NCBI RefSeq assembly: GCF_005222205.1
Contig: NZ_CP032345.1
Coordinates: forward strand, 2,481,501 to 2,545,500
Length of the DNA stretch: 64,000 bases
Direction of reading: 5' to 3'
Source of the DNA: Azospirillum brasilense
GTDB taxonomy: Bacteria; Pseudomonadota; Alphaproteobacteria; Azospirillales; Azospirillaceae
How positions within the stretch are numbered: the first letter of the stretch is position 1; the number at the start of each line of letters is the position of its first letter. The position numbers and the translations under genes are program-made. Shown in pieces: positions 7,817 to 15,743 of this stretch. The notes under the pieces are model-generated. The model was not told the DNA's origin. It saw nothing but the letters and a program-made list of their open reading frames with translations, and ran no database searches.

Positions 7817-9256
7817 TCACCCTTCCATGACGTCGTCGAGCGTGGCGGCGAGGTCGCCGGGCTCCACCGGCTTGTGCAGCAGGCGGCAGCCGATGTTGCG
7901 GGCCTCGCGCAGCCGCTCCGGCGCCGTATCACCGGTGATGATGACGACCGGGACGTCCCAGCGGCGCCGCACCAACTCCGCCACGGTGCGGCCGGTCTGT
8001 CCGCGTGGGAGCCGGTGGTCGGCGAGGACGACGTGCGGGCGGCTGCGCAGCCGGGGCAGGCGGTCGGCCAGCTCCTCGGCCGAGCTGACGGCGGTCACCC
8101 GAACGCCCCAGCGTTTCAGCAGCATGGTCATGGCGTGGCGCACCCGCTCGTCGTCCTCCACCAGCAGCACCCGCCGGCCCTTTATCCGGTCGGACGGGGA
8201 TGCCGTCGCCGCCGCGCTGGTGGCCGCGGCCGCCATGGCGCGGGCGGCGGCGGTCAGGCGGCGGTCGGAGTCGGAAAGAACCTCGGCGCGCGGAACCGTG
8301 ACCGTGAAGACCGTGCCCCGCCCGACCTGCGACCGCAGGTCCAGCGTCAGGCCGAGCAGCCGCGCCGTGCGGGCCACCAGCGGCAGGCCGAGGCCGAAAC
8401 CCTTGGCCGCGCTGCGCTCCGGGTTGTCGAGCTGGTGGAACTCCTCGAAGATCGCGGCGCGGGCGTCGGGGGGAATGCCCCGACCGTCGTCCCACACCTG
8501 GAACTCCACCGCGCCGGGGCGCCGCCGGCAGCCCAGAAGGACGCGCCGGCCGTTCCCTCCGCCGTGCCGGATGGCGTTCGACAGCAGGTGGGTCAGTATG
8601 CGTTCCAGCAGCCGCGCGTCGGTCCGCACCGTCACGCCGCAGAGATGGACGTGCAGGCTTGTCCCCTCGCTGGTCGCGCTCTCCCGGAACTCCTGGGCCA
8701 AGCGGCGCATCAGCGCGTCGGGGCGGAACTCCGTGACAGCGACGTCCACCGCGCCGGCCTCCAGCCGGGCAAGGTCCAAGAGGCCGCTCAGCATGTCGCT
8801 CAGGCTGTCGATGGAGGCCTGGAGCAGGTCCGCCGCCTCCCTCGCCGCCGGGTTGGCGCCGACCGCGCCGCGCAGGATGTGGGCGTAGAGCGCCGCCGCC
8901 TGGATCGGCTGGCGCAGGTCGTGGCTGGCCGCGGTCAGGAAACGCGCCTTGGCCCGGTCGGCGCGCTCCGCCGCCTCTTGGGCGCGGCGCAGTTCCTCCT
9001 CCCGGGCGGCGCGGCTGTCCTCGGCGTGGTGCAGCCGGTCGCGAAGCCGGCCCATCTCGCGGCGTTGCTCGACCAGCTCGGCGGCCAGACGCGCGCTTTC
9101 CTGGACGAGGCGGCTGGCGTCGCGCTGCAGGCGGTCCGCGGTGCGGAGCCCTTCGGAGAGGTTGCGGTTCAAAGCCCCCAGGCATTCCCGCAACCCCTCG
9201 CCGTTGGTCGGCTGAATTTTGTCCGGTTTCTCCGAATCCGGTTTTTCTTTTGGCAT
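7817..9256 (-). CDS. Hybrid histidine kinase with C-terminal receiver, no sensor domain
   Basis: About 479 residues. The first about 105 residues form a long charged coiled coil (EELRRAQEAAERADRAKARF) with no membrane segment or PAS domain. The H-box ASHDLRQP follows (His near 112), then the N-box LLSNAIRHGG, the G boxes DDGRGIP and GFGLGLPL, and a C-terminal receiver with ED pair, phospho-Asp in VVLADHRLP (near 413) and the KP near 462. HDLRQP-type H-boxes are common in soluble hybrid kinases that also act as phosphatases. A GTG at 9268 is in frame, but ATG 9256 has GGAG 6 bases upstream and is preferred. It lies directly upstream of the Mo-hydroxylase operon on the same strand and may regulate it, but that is only an inference from position. 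Confidence 0.88.
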   Translation of the reverse strand: MPKEKPDSEKPDKIQPTNGEGLRECLGALNRNLSEGLRTADRLQRDASRLVQESARLAAELVEQRREMGRLRDRLHHAEDSRAAREEELRRAQEAAERADRAKARFLTAASHDLRQPIQAAALYAHILRGAVGANPAAREAADLLQASIDSLSDMLSGLLDLARLEAGAVDVAVTEFRPDALMRRLAQEFRESATSEGTSLHVHLCGVTVRTDARLLERILTHLLSNAIRHGGGNGRRVLLGCRRRPGAVEFQVWDDGRGIPPDARAAIFEEFHQLDNPERSAAKGFGLGLPLVARTARLLGLTLDLRSQVGRGTVFTVTVPRAEVLSDSDRRLTAAARAMAAAATSAAATASPSDRIKGRRVLLVEDDERVRHAMTMLLKRWGVRVTAVSSAEELADRLPRLRSRPHVVLADHRLPRGQTGRTVAELVRRRWDVPVVIITGDTAPERLREARNIGCRLLHKPVEPGDLAATLDDVMEG

Positions 9257-9787
9257 GGATGTCTCCACGATGGCCCCCGCTCACCGCCGCAAAACAATGT
9301 CCGGCTCATGAATCCACGTACGTCAGGTCACAACAGCGCAGAACAGGAAATGTTTTCGGGCGGACGACGATTCGCACGCGTGCCGGGAACACGATGATCG
9401 CCCTCAGGGTGTCGGTTGCGGAGCGGCGACACGCGGTGCCCAAAACAGTGGCGGATTGCCGCGCATGTGGCGTGTCCTGTGCGCGGCGGAACGCACACCA
9501 ACGGCACCGGAACGGTCGCCGGTCTGTTGACTCCCAGGGCGCCGTTCCGGTGTCGACACGGGCGCCACAGGCCAACCAGGTGGAGTTTCAAGGTGATGCC
9601 GGAGGTCGACGGTGAGGCCGGGCGGTCCTGCGCGGGTGTTCCTGTCCGCTGGCACGACGGTTGCTTCGTGCGCAAACGGATGCAGGTTTCCACCATACGG
9701 GATGTTTCTTGACCTTGTTCGTTCGACGAACAATCTAACGTCCCTGGCGCCTGCGCGGCCCGTGGCTGGTGCATTTGGAGGCAGGTT
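9257..9787. other. Divergent intergenic region
   Basis: About 530 bases between the hybrid kinase (minus) and the gene starting at 9788 (plus). Several reading frames cross it on both strands, but none has a ribosome site or recognisable protein. It must carry the promoters of both neighbours. The only structured element I can see is the inverted repeat at 9715-9733. Confidence 0.5.
9715..9733. promoter_or_regulatory. Inverted repeat, possible operator
   Basis: TTGTTCG and CGAACAA, a perfect 7-base inverted repeat separated by 5 bases (TTCGA), 54 bases before the TTG start of the gene at 9788. Spacing and symmetry suit a dimeric regulator site; no regulator gene is adjacent, so this is only a candidate. 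Confidence 0.35.
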
Positions 9788-10180
9788 TTGATCAACCCCA
9801 TGATTACAGCCACCGCCGGCTGGTCCGAGGCGGTGGAGGAGCGGGCGCAGCGGCTGCTTCGCTATCAGGTCGGGACCGAAGGGCCGGAGGGCGATCCGGT
9901 GACGGTTCAGACCATGTTCGAGCGCTGCGGCTTCACGCCGATCGCCAGCGCCCGTTTCCTGATGTGCATCCCGCCCTTGACGGCGATGCACGAATTGACC
10001 AAGACCGTCACCCGCTTCCGCATCGACGGCGAGCCCTGCCCGGACCCGGCGGGCATGGCGAAGGCGGCGCTGTCCTTTGCCGGGCGGGCGGTGGCGGTGC
10101 ATGAACTGCACCCGGAACGCCGGTTCGTCGCCGGTGTGATCTCCACCCTCCTGGGGTTGCAGGGAACCAGCCGGCGCTAG
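9788..10180 (+). CDS. Unknown 130-residue protein
   Basis: I do not recognise a family. The protein is soluble, with no signal or membrane segment; it contains the hydrophobic stretch FTPIASARFLMCIPPLTAMHEL and two cysteines. A TTG start at 9788 is chosen because GGAGG (9777-9781) sits exactly 6 bases upstream; the next in-frame ATG (9800) would be about 18 bases from that site. It stands about 210 bases ahead of the CheY-like gene on the same strand, so a link to signalling is possible but unproven. Confidence 0.6.
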   Translation: MINPMITATAGWSEAVEERAQRLLRYQVGTEGPEGDPVTVQTMFERCGFTPIASARFLMCIPPLTAMHELTKTVTRFRIDGEPCPDPAGMAKAALSFAGRAVAVHELHPERRFVAGVISTLLGLQGTSRR

Positions 10181-10392
10181 GACGCGGCGGGGACGTGCGT
10201 GCCTCGATCCATGCGGGGAGCCAAGGGCCGTGCGGTTTCGCGCGGCCCGTCGCCGTGCCCCGTTCGAACAAATCCAACATTCTTTAAAAGTTGTAACCGT
10301 CCTTTGGTTGCCCGTTGGGCGGACTCCCTTTATCAGTGTTCGACTGTATGACCATGGGCTGGTCCCACCAGTTCTGGCAAAGGGGGGCGGCG

Positions 10393-10797
10393 ATGGACCG
10401 GAAGCCGGTCGATTACGGGCAGTACAGCATCCTGGTCATCGAAGATCAGCCCTTCGTGCGCCGGACCATCATGCAGATCCTCTCGCAGATCGGCTTCCGC
10501 TCGATCGCCGAGGCCGACAACGGGGAGACCGGCATGCGGGAATGCATCCGCACCACCCCCGACGTGATCGTCTGCGACATCGACATGAAGCCGGTGTCCG
10601 GCCTTCAGTTCCTGGCCGAACTGCGGGCCAGCGCGGAGGTGCGGAACCGCCGCACGCCGGTGGTCTTCCTGACCAATCACACGGAATCCGAAATCGTGAA
10701 GAAGGCCATGTCCCTGGGCGTCAACGGCTTCGTCGTGAAGCCGCCGTCCTTCGGCGCCCTGAAGGAGCGGGTGGACCGCCTGCTGGCCGGCAAATGA
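10393..10797 (+). CDS. Single-domain CheY-like response regulator
   Basis: A 134-residue receiver domain without an output domain. The acidic pocket is E18/D19 (LVIEDQP), the likely phospho-acceptor D62 (VIVCDIDMKPVSG), the switch Thr T94 (VFLTNH) and the conserved Lys K116 (FVVKPPS). It probably works by protein contact, as CheY or as a relay partner of a histidine kinase. The ATG at 10393 follows an AAAGGGGGG run; a TTG at 10315 is in frame but would add an unrelated tail. Its stop overlaps the start of the next gene by ATGA. Confidence 0.88.
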   Translation: MDRKPVDYGQYSILVIEDQPFVRRTIMQILSQIGFRSIAEADNGETGMRECIRTTPDVIVCDIDMKPVSGLQFLAELRASAEVRNRRTPVVFLTNHTESEIVKKAMSLGVNGFVVKPPSFGALKERVDRLLAGK

Positions 10798-11168
10798 GGA
10801 CGAGGATGGGGCGCGCGGTGCGGCGGGTGGTGCTGTGCGGCCTGGCGGTGTTGCCGCTGGCCGCCTGTTCGGGGGAGCCGGGCGAGTCCGACATGCGCAG
10901 GCTGGTGGAAACGCACACCAAGCGGGCGCTGGACGGCCAGGGGCAGGGCGGTTTCCGCGGCTTCGAGGGCTTCCGCAAGCAGGGCTGCGTCGACACCAAA
11001 TACCGCAACGGAGCCCCGAAGCCGGACGACAAGCAGTATGATTGCTATTACGCGGCGACCTTCGCGCCGCAGCCGGGCGCGACGGCGATGACCGTCAACG
11101 GCAAGGGCCGCTTCACCCGCACCGACAAGGGCCTGACCTTCGAGGATCTGGGAGCGCAGCCGCGTTGA
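10794..11168 (+). CDS. Small lipoprotein of unknown function
   Basis: About 124 residues starting with a basic, hydrophobic signal (RRVVLCGLAVLPLAAC) that ends in a lipobox (LAAC), followed by SGEPGESD. The mature part has two more cysteines (KQGCVD and QYDCYY) that could form a disulfide in the periplasm. The final strands (MTVNGKGRFTRTDKGLTFEDLG) suggest a small beta fold. The start overlaps the stop of the CheY-like gene (ATGA); an alternative ATG is at 10806. Co-translation with a response regulator is odd for an envelope lipoprotein, and I see no functional clue. Confidence 0.7.
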   Translation: MRTRMGRAVRRVVLCGLAVLPLAACSGEPGESDMRRLVETHTKRALDGQGQGGFRGFEGFRKQGCVDTKYRNGAPKPDDKQYDCYYAATFAPQPGATAMTVNGKGRFTRTDKGLTFEDLGAQPR

Positions 11169-11217
11169 TATGGCGCGCTGACGCGCCGACAATTCGACAC
11201 TGGCTGGAAAAGGAAAC

Positions 11218-11247
11218 GGCCGGTCATGACCCTGTCATGAACCGGCC
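11218..11247 (-). terminator. Strong hairpin downstream of tRNA-Tyr
   Basis: A 13-base stem (GGCCGGTCATGAC paired with its complement, one bulged A) and a 3-base loop. On the minus strand it lies 8 bases after the CCA end of the tRNA and is followed by the T-rich GTTTCCTTTTCC, so it probably ends tRNA-Tyr transcription. It may also stop read-through from the lipoprotein gene on the plus strand. Confidence 0.65.
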
Positions 11248-11255
11248 GCGTCAGA

Positions 11256-11341
11256 TGGTGGAAGGGGCTGGATTTGAACCAGCGTACGCTTACGCGGGCA
11301 GATTTACAGTCTGCTGCCTTTAACCACTCGGCCACCCTTCC
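11256..11341 (-). tRNA. tRNA-Tyr (anticodon GTA)
   Basis: Read on the minus strand, the 7-base acceptor GGAAGGG pairs with CCCTTCC. A D-loop with GTGGTTAAAGGC follows, then the anticodon stem GCAGA with loop CTGTAAA (anticodon GTA), a long class II variable arm (CCCGCGTAAGCGTACG region), the T-loop GGTTCAAATCC and an encoded CCA (86 bases in all). The long variable arm fits bacterial tRNA-Tyr. Relevant neighbours are queG and queF far to the right, because the G of this anticodon is a queuosine site. Confidence 0.95.
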
Positions 11342-11504
11342 GCTGATGCTTGACGCGACCATCGGAGACCTGCCGTTCATCGGGCCTTGCTTGGCCTTCC
11401 GTCCGGCGGGTGGCGTTATCTAACGGGTGACGGCGCTCCGGTCAAGCGGCTTTCTTCACCGGCAGCGCATCTTTGTTCAGGCACCTCCGTTCAGGCTCCT
11501 CCGT

Positions 11505-12131
11505 TCAGGCCCCCTCGCCACGGGCCACCCGGGCCAGGGTGCTCAGCGGGTCGCCGTCCTCCGCGCTGAAGCAGGCGCTGAAATCATCGCACACCTCGCA
11601 GTTCGGGGACTTGCAGAGCATCAGCCCCTCGCGCTCGCAGAGCTGGCGATAGAAAAACTTCTTCCACTTCATGTCGCCGCTGTTCAGCGCGACCAGCGAC
11701 GGGAAATGGCGCCGGAACATGGCGTTCAGCTCCCGCCGGTTGGCGAAGCCCATGTCCTGCCAGAGATGGTTCGGCCCCAGCGCGCGGCGGGCGACGATGG
11801 CGGCCAGCCATTCCTCCTCAACCGTTCCGGCGGCGCGGTGGTCGAGCAGGAAGGCCCGCAGGTCCTCCTCCTCGATGGCGTCCTCGCCGCTGTGGTCCGG
11901 CAGGGTGGGAAGGAGATGGGCGAAGCCCGCCGCGTGCCGCCGGATCAGCTCGGCCAGCGCCTCGCGCGCCAGCCCCAGGGAGGCGGTGACGCCGCCGGGA
12001 TGCTGCGCGGCCAGCCCGACGATGCGGCTGAACAGCAGCCGGTCGAGGGCCGGGCCATCCGGGACGCCGTCCAGGGCGTCGGCGGGCGGGTGGAGCGGGA
12101 AGGCCGCAGGAACGGCGATGTCGGCAATCAT
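11505..12131 (-). CDS. nifQ: NifQ, molybdenum processing protein for nitrogenase cofactor
   Basis: A 208-residue protein. The C-terminal motif C-x4-C-x2-C-x5-C (LCKSPNCEVCDDFSACF) is the NifQ signature that carries a Mo-Fe-S cluster donated to FeMo-co assembly through NifEN. The preceding LWQDMGFANRRELNAMFRRHFPSLVALNSGDMKWKKFFYRQLCE region is also characteristic. It marks the organism as a diazotroph. No other nif gene is within the window. The start at 12131 has GGGAG 10 bases upstream. I looked for a -24/-12 promoter and a TGT-N10-ACA NifA site in the 120 bases upstream and saw neither, so expression may depend on read-through from the CoxG-like gene. Confidence 0.9.
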   Translation of the reverse strand: MIADIAVPAAFPLHPPADALDGVPDGPALDRLLFSRIVGLAAQHPGGVTASLGLAREALAELIRRHAAGFAHLLPTLPDHSGEDAIEEEDLRAFLLDHRAAGTVEEEWLAAIVARRALGPNHLWQDMGFANRRELNAMFRRHFPSLVALNSGDMKWKKFFYRQLCEREGLMLCKSPNCEVCDDFSACFSAEDGDPLSTLARVARGEGA

Positions 12132-12250
12132 GGTCGGCGAACTCCCGCATCGGGGGGTTGTTCGGTCATGACCATGATGGTGGATCAAATTCCCGCAACT
12201 GCGAAGTGGTTTTTTGCGGGTGCGTTGTCGGAGCCTGCCCGGCGCCCGCC

Positions 12251-12694
12251 TCAGCCGTTCAGGACCTCCGCCGTGAAGCGCTCGAAGAAGCCGTCGATGA
12301 CGCGGTCGGCCTTGGCCTTGACCAGCTTGACGGCCAGCCGCCCGACGGCCCCGCCCAGCGCCGCGGCGAGGGTGAAGGACAGATGGGTGTGGCCGTCCAC
12401 CTCCTCCAGCGTGATGCGGGCCTCGCCCTTGACCGCTCCGGCGAGGCCGCCCTTGCCCTCGGCGTAGAGGATGTAGAAGCGCGGCGCGTCCTCCGGCGCC
12501 ACCCGGACGTTGCCGGCGAAGCGCGCGTTCAGCGGCCCGACCGTGGCGCGCACGCGCGCGGTGTATTCGGTGGGCGACAGCCGGTCCATCTCCTCCAGCA
12601 CCGGGATGCAGCGTTGCAGCACGGCAGGATCGCAGAGCGCGGTGAAGACCCGCTCGCGCGCCGCCGGAATCCGGTACTGGCCGTTCAGTTCCAT
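12251..12694 (-). CDS. CoxG-like SRPBCC protein
   Basis: A 147-residue START/SRPBCC fold protein of the CoxG family (carbon monoxide dehydrogenase subunit G). It begins with the typical MELNGQYRIPAARERVFTALCDPAVLQRCIPVLEEM and has the glycine-rich AAALGGAVGRLA near residue 110. CoxG proteins help membrane recruitment or maturation of molybdenum hydroxylases; here the gene is followed by nifQ on the same strand and lies about 4.5 kb from the Mo-hydroxylase operon rather than inside it. An AGGTG ribosome site is close to the ATG. Confidence 0.85.
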   Translation of the reverse strand: MELNGQYRIPAARERVFTALCDPAVLQRCIPVLEEMDRLSPTEYTARVRATVGPLNARFAGNVRVAPEDAPRFYILYAEGKGGLAGAVKGEARITLEEVDGHTHLSFTLAAALGGAVGRLAVKLVKAKADRVIDGFFERFTAEVLNG

Positions 12695-12786
12695 GGATCA
12701 CCTGTTGTTGGTCGGGAACGCCAAGCGATTTGGTGTATGGATGACCCGCTTCCAAGGCGCGCAATCGAGCACGGAGGGCGACAAAC

Positions 12787-13206
12787 ATGCGGCAGGCCGT
12801 CACGACGCTGACCACCCACACCCACGGCCAGGGCCTGGTCGAGGTGACCGAGCCGGTGGCCCGCTGGGTCGCCGCCCAGGGCATGGAGACCGGTCTGCTG
12901 ACCGTCTTCTGCCGGCACACCTCGGCCTCACTGGTCATCCAGGAGAACGCCGACCCGAGCGTGCGCGGCGATCTGGAGCGCTTCTTCAAGCGGCTGGTGC
13001 CGGAAGGCCCGGCGCTCTACGACCACATCCTGGAAGGGCCGGACGACATGCCCGCCCACATCCGCAGCGCGCTGACCACGGTGCAGCTCTCCGTTCCCGT
13101 GCTGGAAGGGCGGATGGCGCTGGGCACCTGGCAGGGCATCTACCTGTTCGAGCACCGTCGCCGGCCCCACGAGCGGACCCTGGCGCTGCATCTGCTGGGC
13201 GAATGA
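12787..13206 (+). CDS. YjbQ family (UPF0047) protein
   Basis: A 139-residue, one-domain protein covering the full length of the family. The motifs HTSASLVIQENADPSVRGDLERFF, DDMPAHIRSALT and the C-terminal GTWQGIYLFEHRRRPHERTL are all present. The conserved histidines (HTSASL, MPAHI, LFEHR) form the metal/phosphate site in solved relatives. Some members show weak thiamine-phosphate synthase activity, but the true function is unclear. The gene is divergent from the CoxG-like gene, so the 92 bases between them must hold both promoters. Confidence 0.92.
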   Translation: MRQAVTTLTTHTHGQGLVEVTEPVARWVAAQGMETGLLTVFCRHTSASLVIQENADPSVRGDLERFFKRLVPEGPALYDHILEGPDDMPAHIRSALTTVQLSVPVLEGRMALGTWQGIYLFEHRRRPHERTLALHLLGE

Positions 13207-13225
13207 GGGAAAGGCGCCCGCGCGT

Positions 13226-13615
13226 CTAGCCCAACCAGCCCGCGAGATAAGGTTCGAGCCACCGGAACAGGACGACGGCGGCGACCAGCCAGATCCCGAC
13301 CATCAGCGCGGCGGCGGCGTAGCTGACCGGCCGGTCGGCCAGTTTGGCGGCGGTGGCGCGGTGTTCCTCCAGCACCGCCGCCGGGATCAGGCGGATGACC
13401 AGCAGGATGCCGAGCGGCACGATCAGCAGGTCGTCAAGGTAGCCCAGGACCGGCACGAAGTCGGGGATCAGGTCGATGGGGCTGAGCGCGTAGGCCGCCA
13501 CCGCGGCGGCGGCCACACGGGCGTACCACGGCGTCCGCGGGTCGCGCGCGGCCAGATAGAGCGCGATCACGTCGCGCTTGATCCGCCGCGCCCAGCCCTT
13601 CGCCGCCGCGAGCAT
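13226..13615 (-). CDS. DUF1232 (YkvA-like) membrane protein
   Basis: A 129-residue protein with the DUF1232 core WYARVAAAAVAAYALSPIDLIPDFVPVLGYLDDLLIVPLGI, in which the SPIDLIPDFIP-type motif is diagnostic. A second hydrophobic segment near the C-terminus (ALMVGIWLVAAVVLF) should span the membrane. Function of the family is unknown. It lies 9 bases after the stop of the lytic transglycosylase on the same strand and is probably co-transcribed with it. Confidence 0.88.
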   Translation of the reverse strand: MLAAAKGWARRIKRDVIALYLAARDPRTPWYARVAAAAVAAYALSPIDLIPDFVPVLGYLDDLLIVPLGILLVIRLIPAAVLEEHRATAAKLADRPVSYAAAALMVGIWLVAAVVLFRWLEPYLAGWLG

Positions 13616-13624
13616 CGCGGGCCG

Positions 13625-14935
13625 TCAGCCCGCCGCCGGGACGGGAGCCGCCGACTGGCGCAGCCGCTCCAGCAGGGACTTGGTGGCGAAACCGTCCGGC
13701 ACGGCGCCGATCGATTGCTGGAAGCGGCGCACGGCGTTGCGGGTGTTGGCGCCGACGATGCCGTCCGCCGTCCCCGGCTCCATGCCCAGCGAGGCCAGCC
13801 GCTCCTGAAGCTCGATCCGCTCGTCGCGGCTCAGCGCCGGCTCATGGCGCGGCCAGCTTCCCTGCACGCCGGACCGGCCGGCGAGACGGTCGGACAGCAG
13901 CGCCACCGCCAGCGCGTAGCTGGTCGAGGGGTTGTACTTCATGATCGCCCGGAAATTCTCCCGGACCAGGAAGGCCGGCCCCTGCGCCCCGGCGAGCATC
14001 AGGATGGCGGCCCGCTCCTCCTCGCCGCCGTTCAGATCGCCGCCGTCGACCGGTCGCACGCCGAGGCGGCGCCATTCGGACACCGGCTTGGAGATGTTGT
14101 ATTCGGCCTGCTCGTAGGGGAAGCCGGCGGGCAGCGTGACCTCCTCGCCCCAGCGCTCGCCGGGGCGCCAGCCGTTGGCCTGAACGAACTTGGCGGTGGA
14201 GGCGAAGACGTCGGGCAGGCTGCCCCAGATGTCGCGCCGCCCGTCGCCGTCCTCGTCGGTGGCGTGCTTCAGGAAGATGGTCGGCATGAACTGGGTCTGG
14301 CCCATGGCGCCGGCCCAGGAGCCGCTCATCTTCTCCGGCGGGATGTCGCCGCTGTCGAGGATGCGCAGGGCGGCCAGCAGCTCCGTCCGGAAATAGCTGG
14401 CGCGGCGGCCCTCATAGGCCAGCGTGGTCAGCGCGTCGACGACGGAGAAGCCGCCGGTGAAGTTGCCGAAGTCGGTCTCCACGCCCCAGAAGGCCACCAG
14501 GATCTCCGCCGGCACGCCGGAGCGTTGGCTGATGCGGCGCAGCAGCGCGCCGTTGTCCTGGATGCGCTGGCGTCCGGCCTGGACGCGGCGGTCGTTGACC
14601 GCGCTGTCCAGATACTGCCAGGGCTGGCGGTTGAACTCCGGCTGGGAGGAATCCAGCTCGACCACCCGGTCCGACAGCTTCACGTTGGCGAAGGCGCGGT
14701 CGAAGGTCTGGGCGCGGATGCCCTGGCCGAGCGCCTCGGCGCGCAGCGCCTTCAGCCAGTCGGGGAAGCTGACGGCGGGTTGGACCGGGGCCACGCTGGC
14801 CGGGGCGGCGGCCGTCGCCTTCGCGGTTCCGGAGGTGGTTGTCGCCGAGACCGGCGGGGCGCCCGTCGTCTGGCAGCCGGCCAGGATCGTGGTGGCGAGC
14901 AGGAGGCGGACGGGAAGGGACAGCAGGGGGCGCAT
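13625..14935 (-). CDS. Membrane-bound lytic murein transglycosylase, MltB family
   Basis: A 436-residue lipoprotein: signal peptide ending in the lipobox LAGC (Cys21). An SLT_2-type catalytic domain (about 55-350) has the catalytic Glu153 in FWGVETDFGNFTG and the family strands GSWAGAMGQTQFMPT and NYxxSxxYALAVALLSDRL. A peptidoglycan-binding type 1 repeat lies at about 375-425 (IELQERLASLGMEPGTADGIVGANTRNAVRRFQ). It cleaves peptidoglycan glycan strands to 1,6-anhydro ends at the inner face of the outer membrane. The DUF1232 gene follows after 9 bases. Confidence 0.92.
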   Translation of the reverse strand: MRPLLSLPVRLLLATTILAGCQTTGAPPVSATTTSGTAKATAAAPASVAPVQPAVSFPDWLKALRAEALGQGIRAQTFDRAFANVKLSDRVVELDSSQPEFNRQPWQYLDSAVNDRRVQAGRQRIQDNGALLRRISQRSGVPAEILVAFWGVETDFGNFTGGFSVVDALTTLAYEGRRASYFRTELLAALRILDSGDIPPEKMSGSWAGAMGQTQFMPTIFLKHATDEDGDGRRDIWGSLPDVFASTAKFVQANGWRPGERWGEEVTLPAGFPYEQAEYNISKPVSEWRRLGVRPVDGGDLNGGEEERAAILMLAGAQGPAFLVRENFRAIMKYNPSTSYALAVALLSDRLAGRSGVQGSWPRHEPALSRDERIELQERLASLGMEPGTADGIVGANTRNAVRRFQQSIGAVPDGFATKSLLERLRQSAAPVPAAG

Positions 14936-15343
14936 GCGCTCTCGTGACCATCAGGGAAAAGCTGAGCCGGAGCCTAGGACGGACGGCCCGTTCACTCAAC
15001 GGACAAGTTCCGGTTCCGGAAGCAACGCTCGCCCGCCACGCGCGGGAGACGCGGACAAGAATCGACACGGATTGCACGGATCAAACCGGATTTCACGGAG
15101 CTATCCGGCTCGACCAGCCGTGCGCTTGAGAGTTTTCGGAAATCCGTGAAATCCGTGTCTGAATCCGTGAAATCCGTGGCGGATTTTGTCATCCGACGGA
15201 GCGACGCGGCGCCCAATCAGCGCGGGCTTAACCGTGAACAAAACTTGAACAAACGGGCGGAAATCCCCATATCCAGAGCATTCCGAAACCAGAGACGAGA
15301 CGTTCGCGGCCCGCCCCCCGGCGCGCCGCCGAGAGGGTTCGCC
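14936..15343. other. Intergenic region with direct and inverted repeats
   Basis: About 400 bases between the transglycosylase and the gene at 15344, which are divergent. Apart from the repeat cluster at 15063-15178, I find no gene: the frame running in from 15146 lacks a ribosome site and only becomes protein-like after the ATG at 15344. Confidence 0.6.
15063..15178. repeat. AATCCGTGAAATCCGTG direct/inverted repeat cluster
   Basis: Two perfect copies of AATCCGTGAAATCCGTG lie at 15141-15157 and 15162-15178 (21-base period). Imperfect copies in the opposite orientation, GACACGGATTGCACGGATC (15063-15081) and CGGATTTCACGGA, lie just before them. The arms can fold into a long hairpin. No gene product is implied; it looks like a small palindromic repeat element. 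Confidence 0.7.
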
Positions 15344-15694
15344 ATGCCGTATTTTCCGACCATCGAACTCACCCCGCAGGTGTCCCTGCTGCTGGCGCGG
15401 GGGGCTCTGCGCCTGAATCCCGGCCAGTGGGTGCGGGGTCCGAAGGGGCATGGCCGCTACCTGCGCACCGACCCGCGGACCGGCACCACCTATGTGAGCT
15501 GGCTGCGCCCCGGCGACGATTGGGAAACCGCGTCGCAGCGCTTCAGCCGGGCCTGCCAGAAGGGCTTCATCGGGCGCTACCGTGGCGGCTACGAGGCGGA
15601 GAAGGCGCGCCGGGAGATGGCCCGCCTGATCGCCGACGCCGACAATGGCCGGAGCGTTCCAATGCGGGACGAGCGGCAGCCGACGCTGTTCTAA
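15344..15694 (+). CDS. Unknown 116-residue protein
   Basis: The protein is basic and soluble, without membrane segments. The sequence PGQWVRGPKGHGRYLRTDPRTGTTYVSWLRPGDDWETASQRFSRACQKG looks like a small beta-rich core, followed by a helical RRGGYEAEKARREMARLIADADNG tail. I do not recognise the family. The start has GAGAGGG 6 bases upstream. The DUF72 gene follows 49 bases later on the same strand. Confidence 0.72.
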   Translation: MPYFPTIELTPQVSLLLARGALRLNPGQWVRGPKGHGRYLRTDPRTGTTYVSWLRPGDDWETASQRFSRACQKGFIGRYRGGYEAEKARREMARLIADADNGRSVPMRDERQPTLF

Positions 15695-15743
15695 AGCGGG
15701 AACGCACGCGCCCAGGGAGAGCAGAGGCTTGGCCGAAGGGACC

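Noticed and set aside
15063..15178. Possible CRISPR array
   Set aside because: Only two full direct copies, 4-base gap rather than a spacer, plus inverted copies, and no cas genes nearby.
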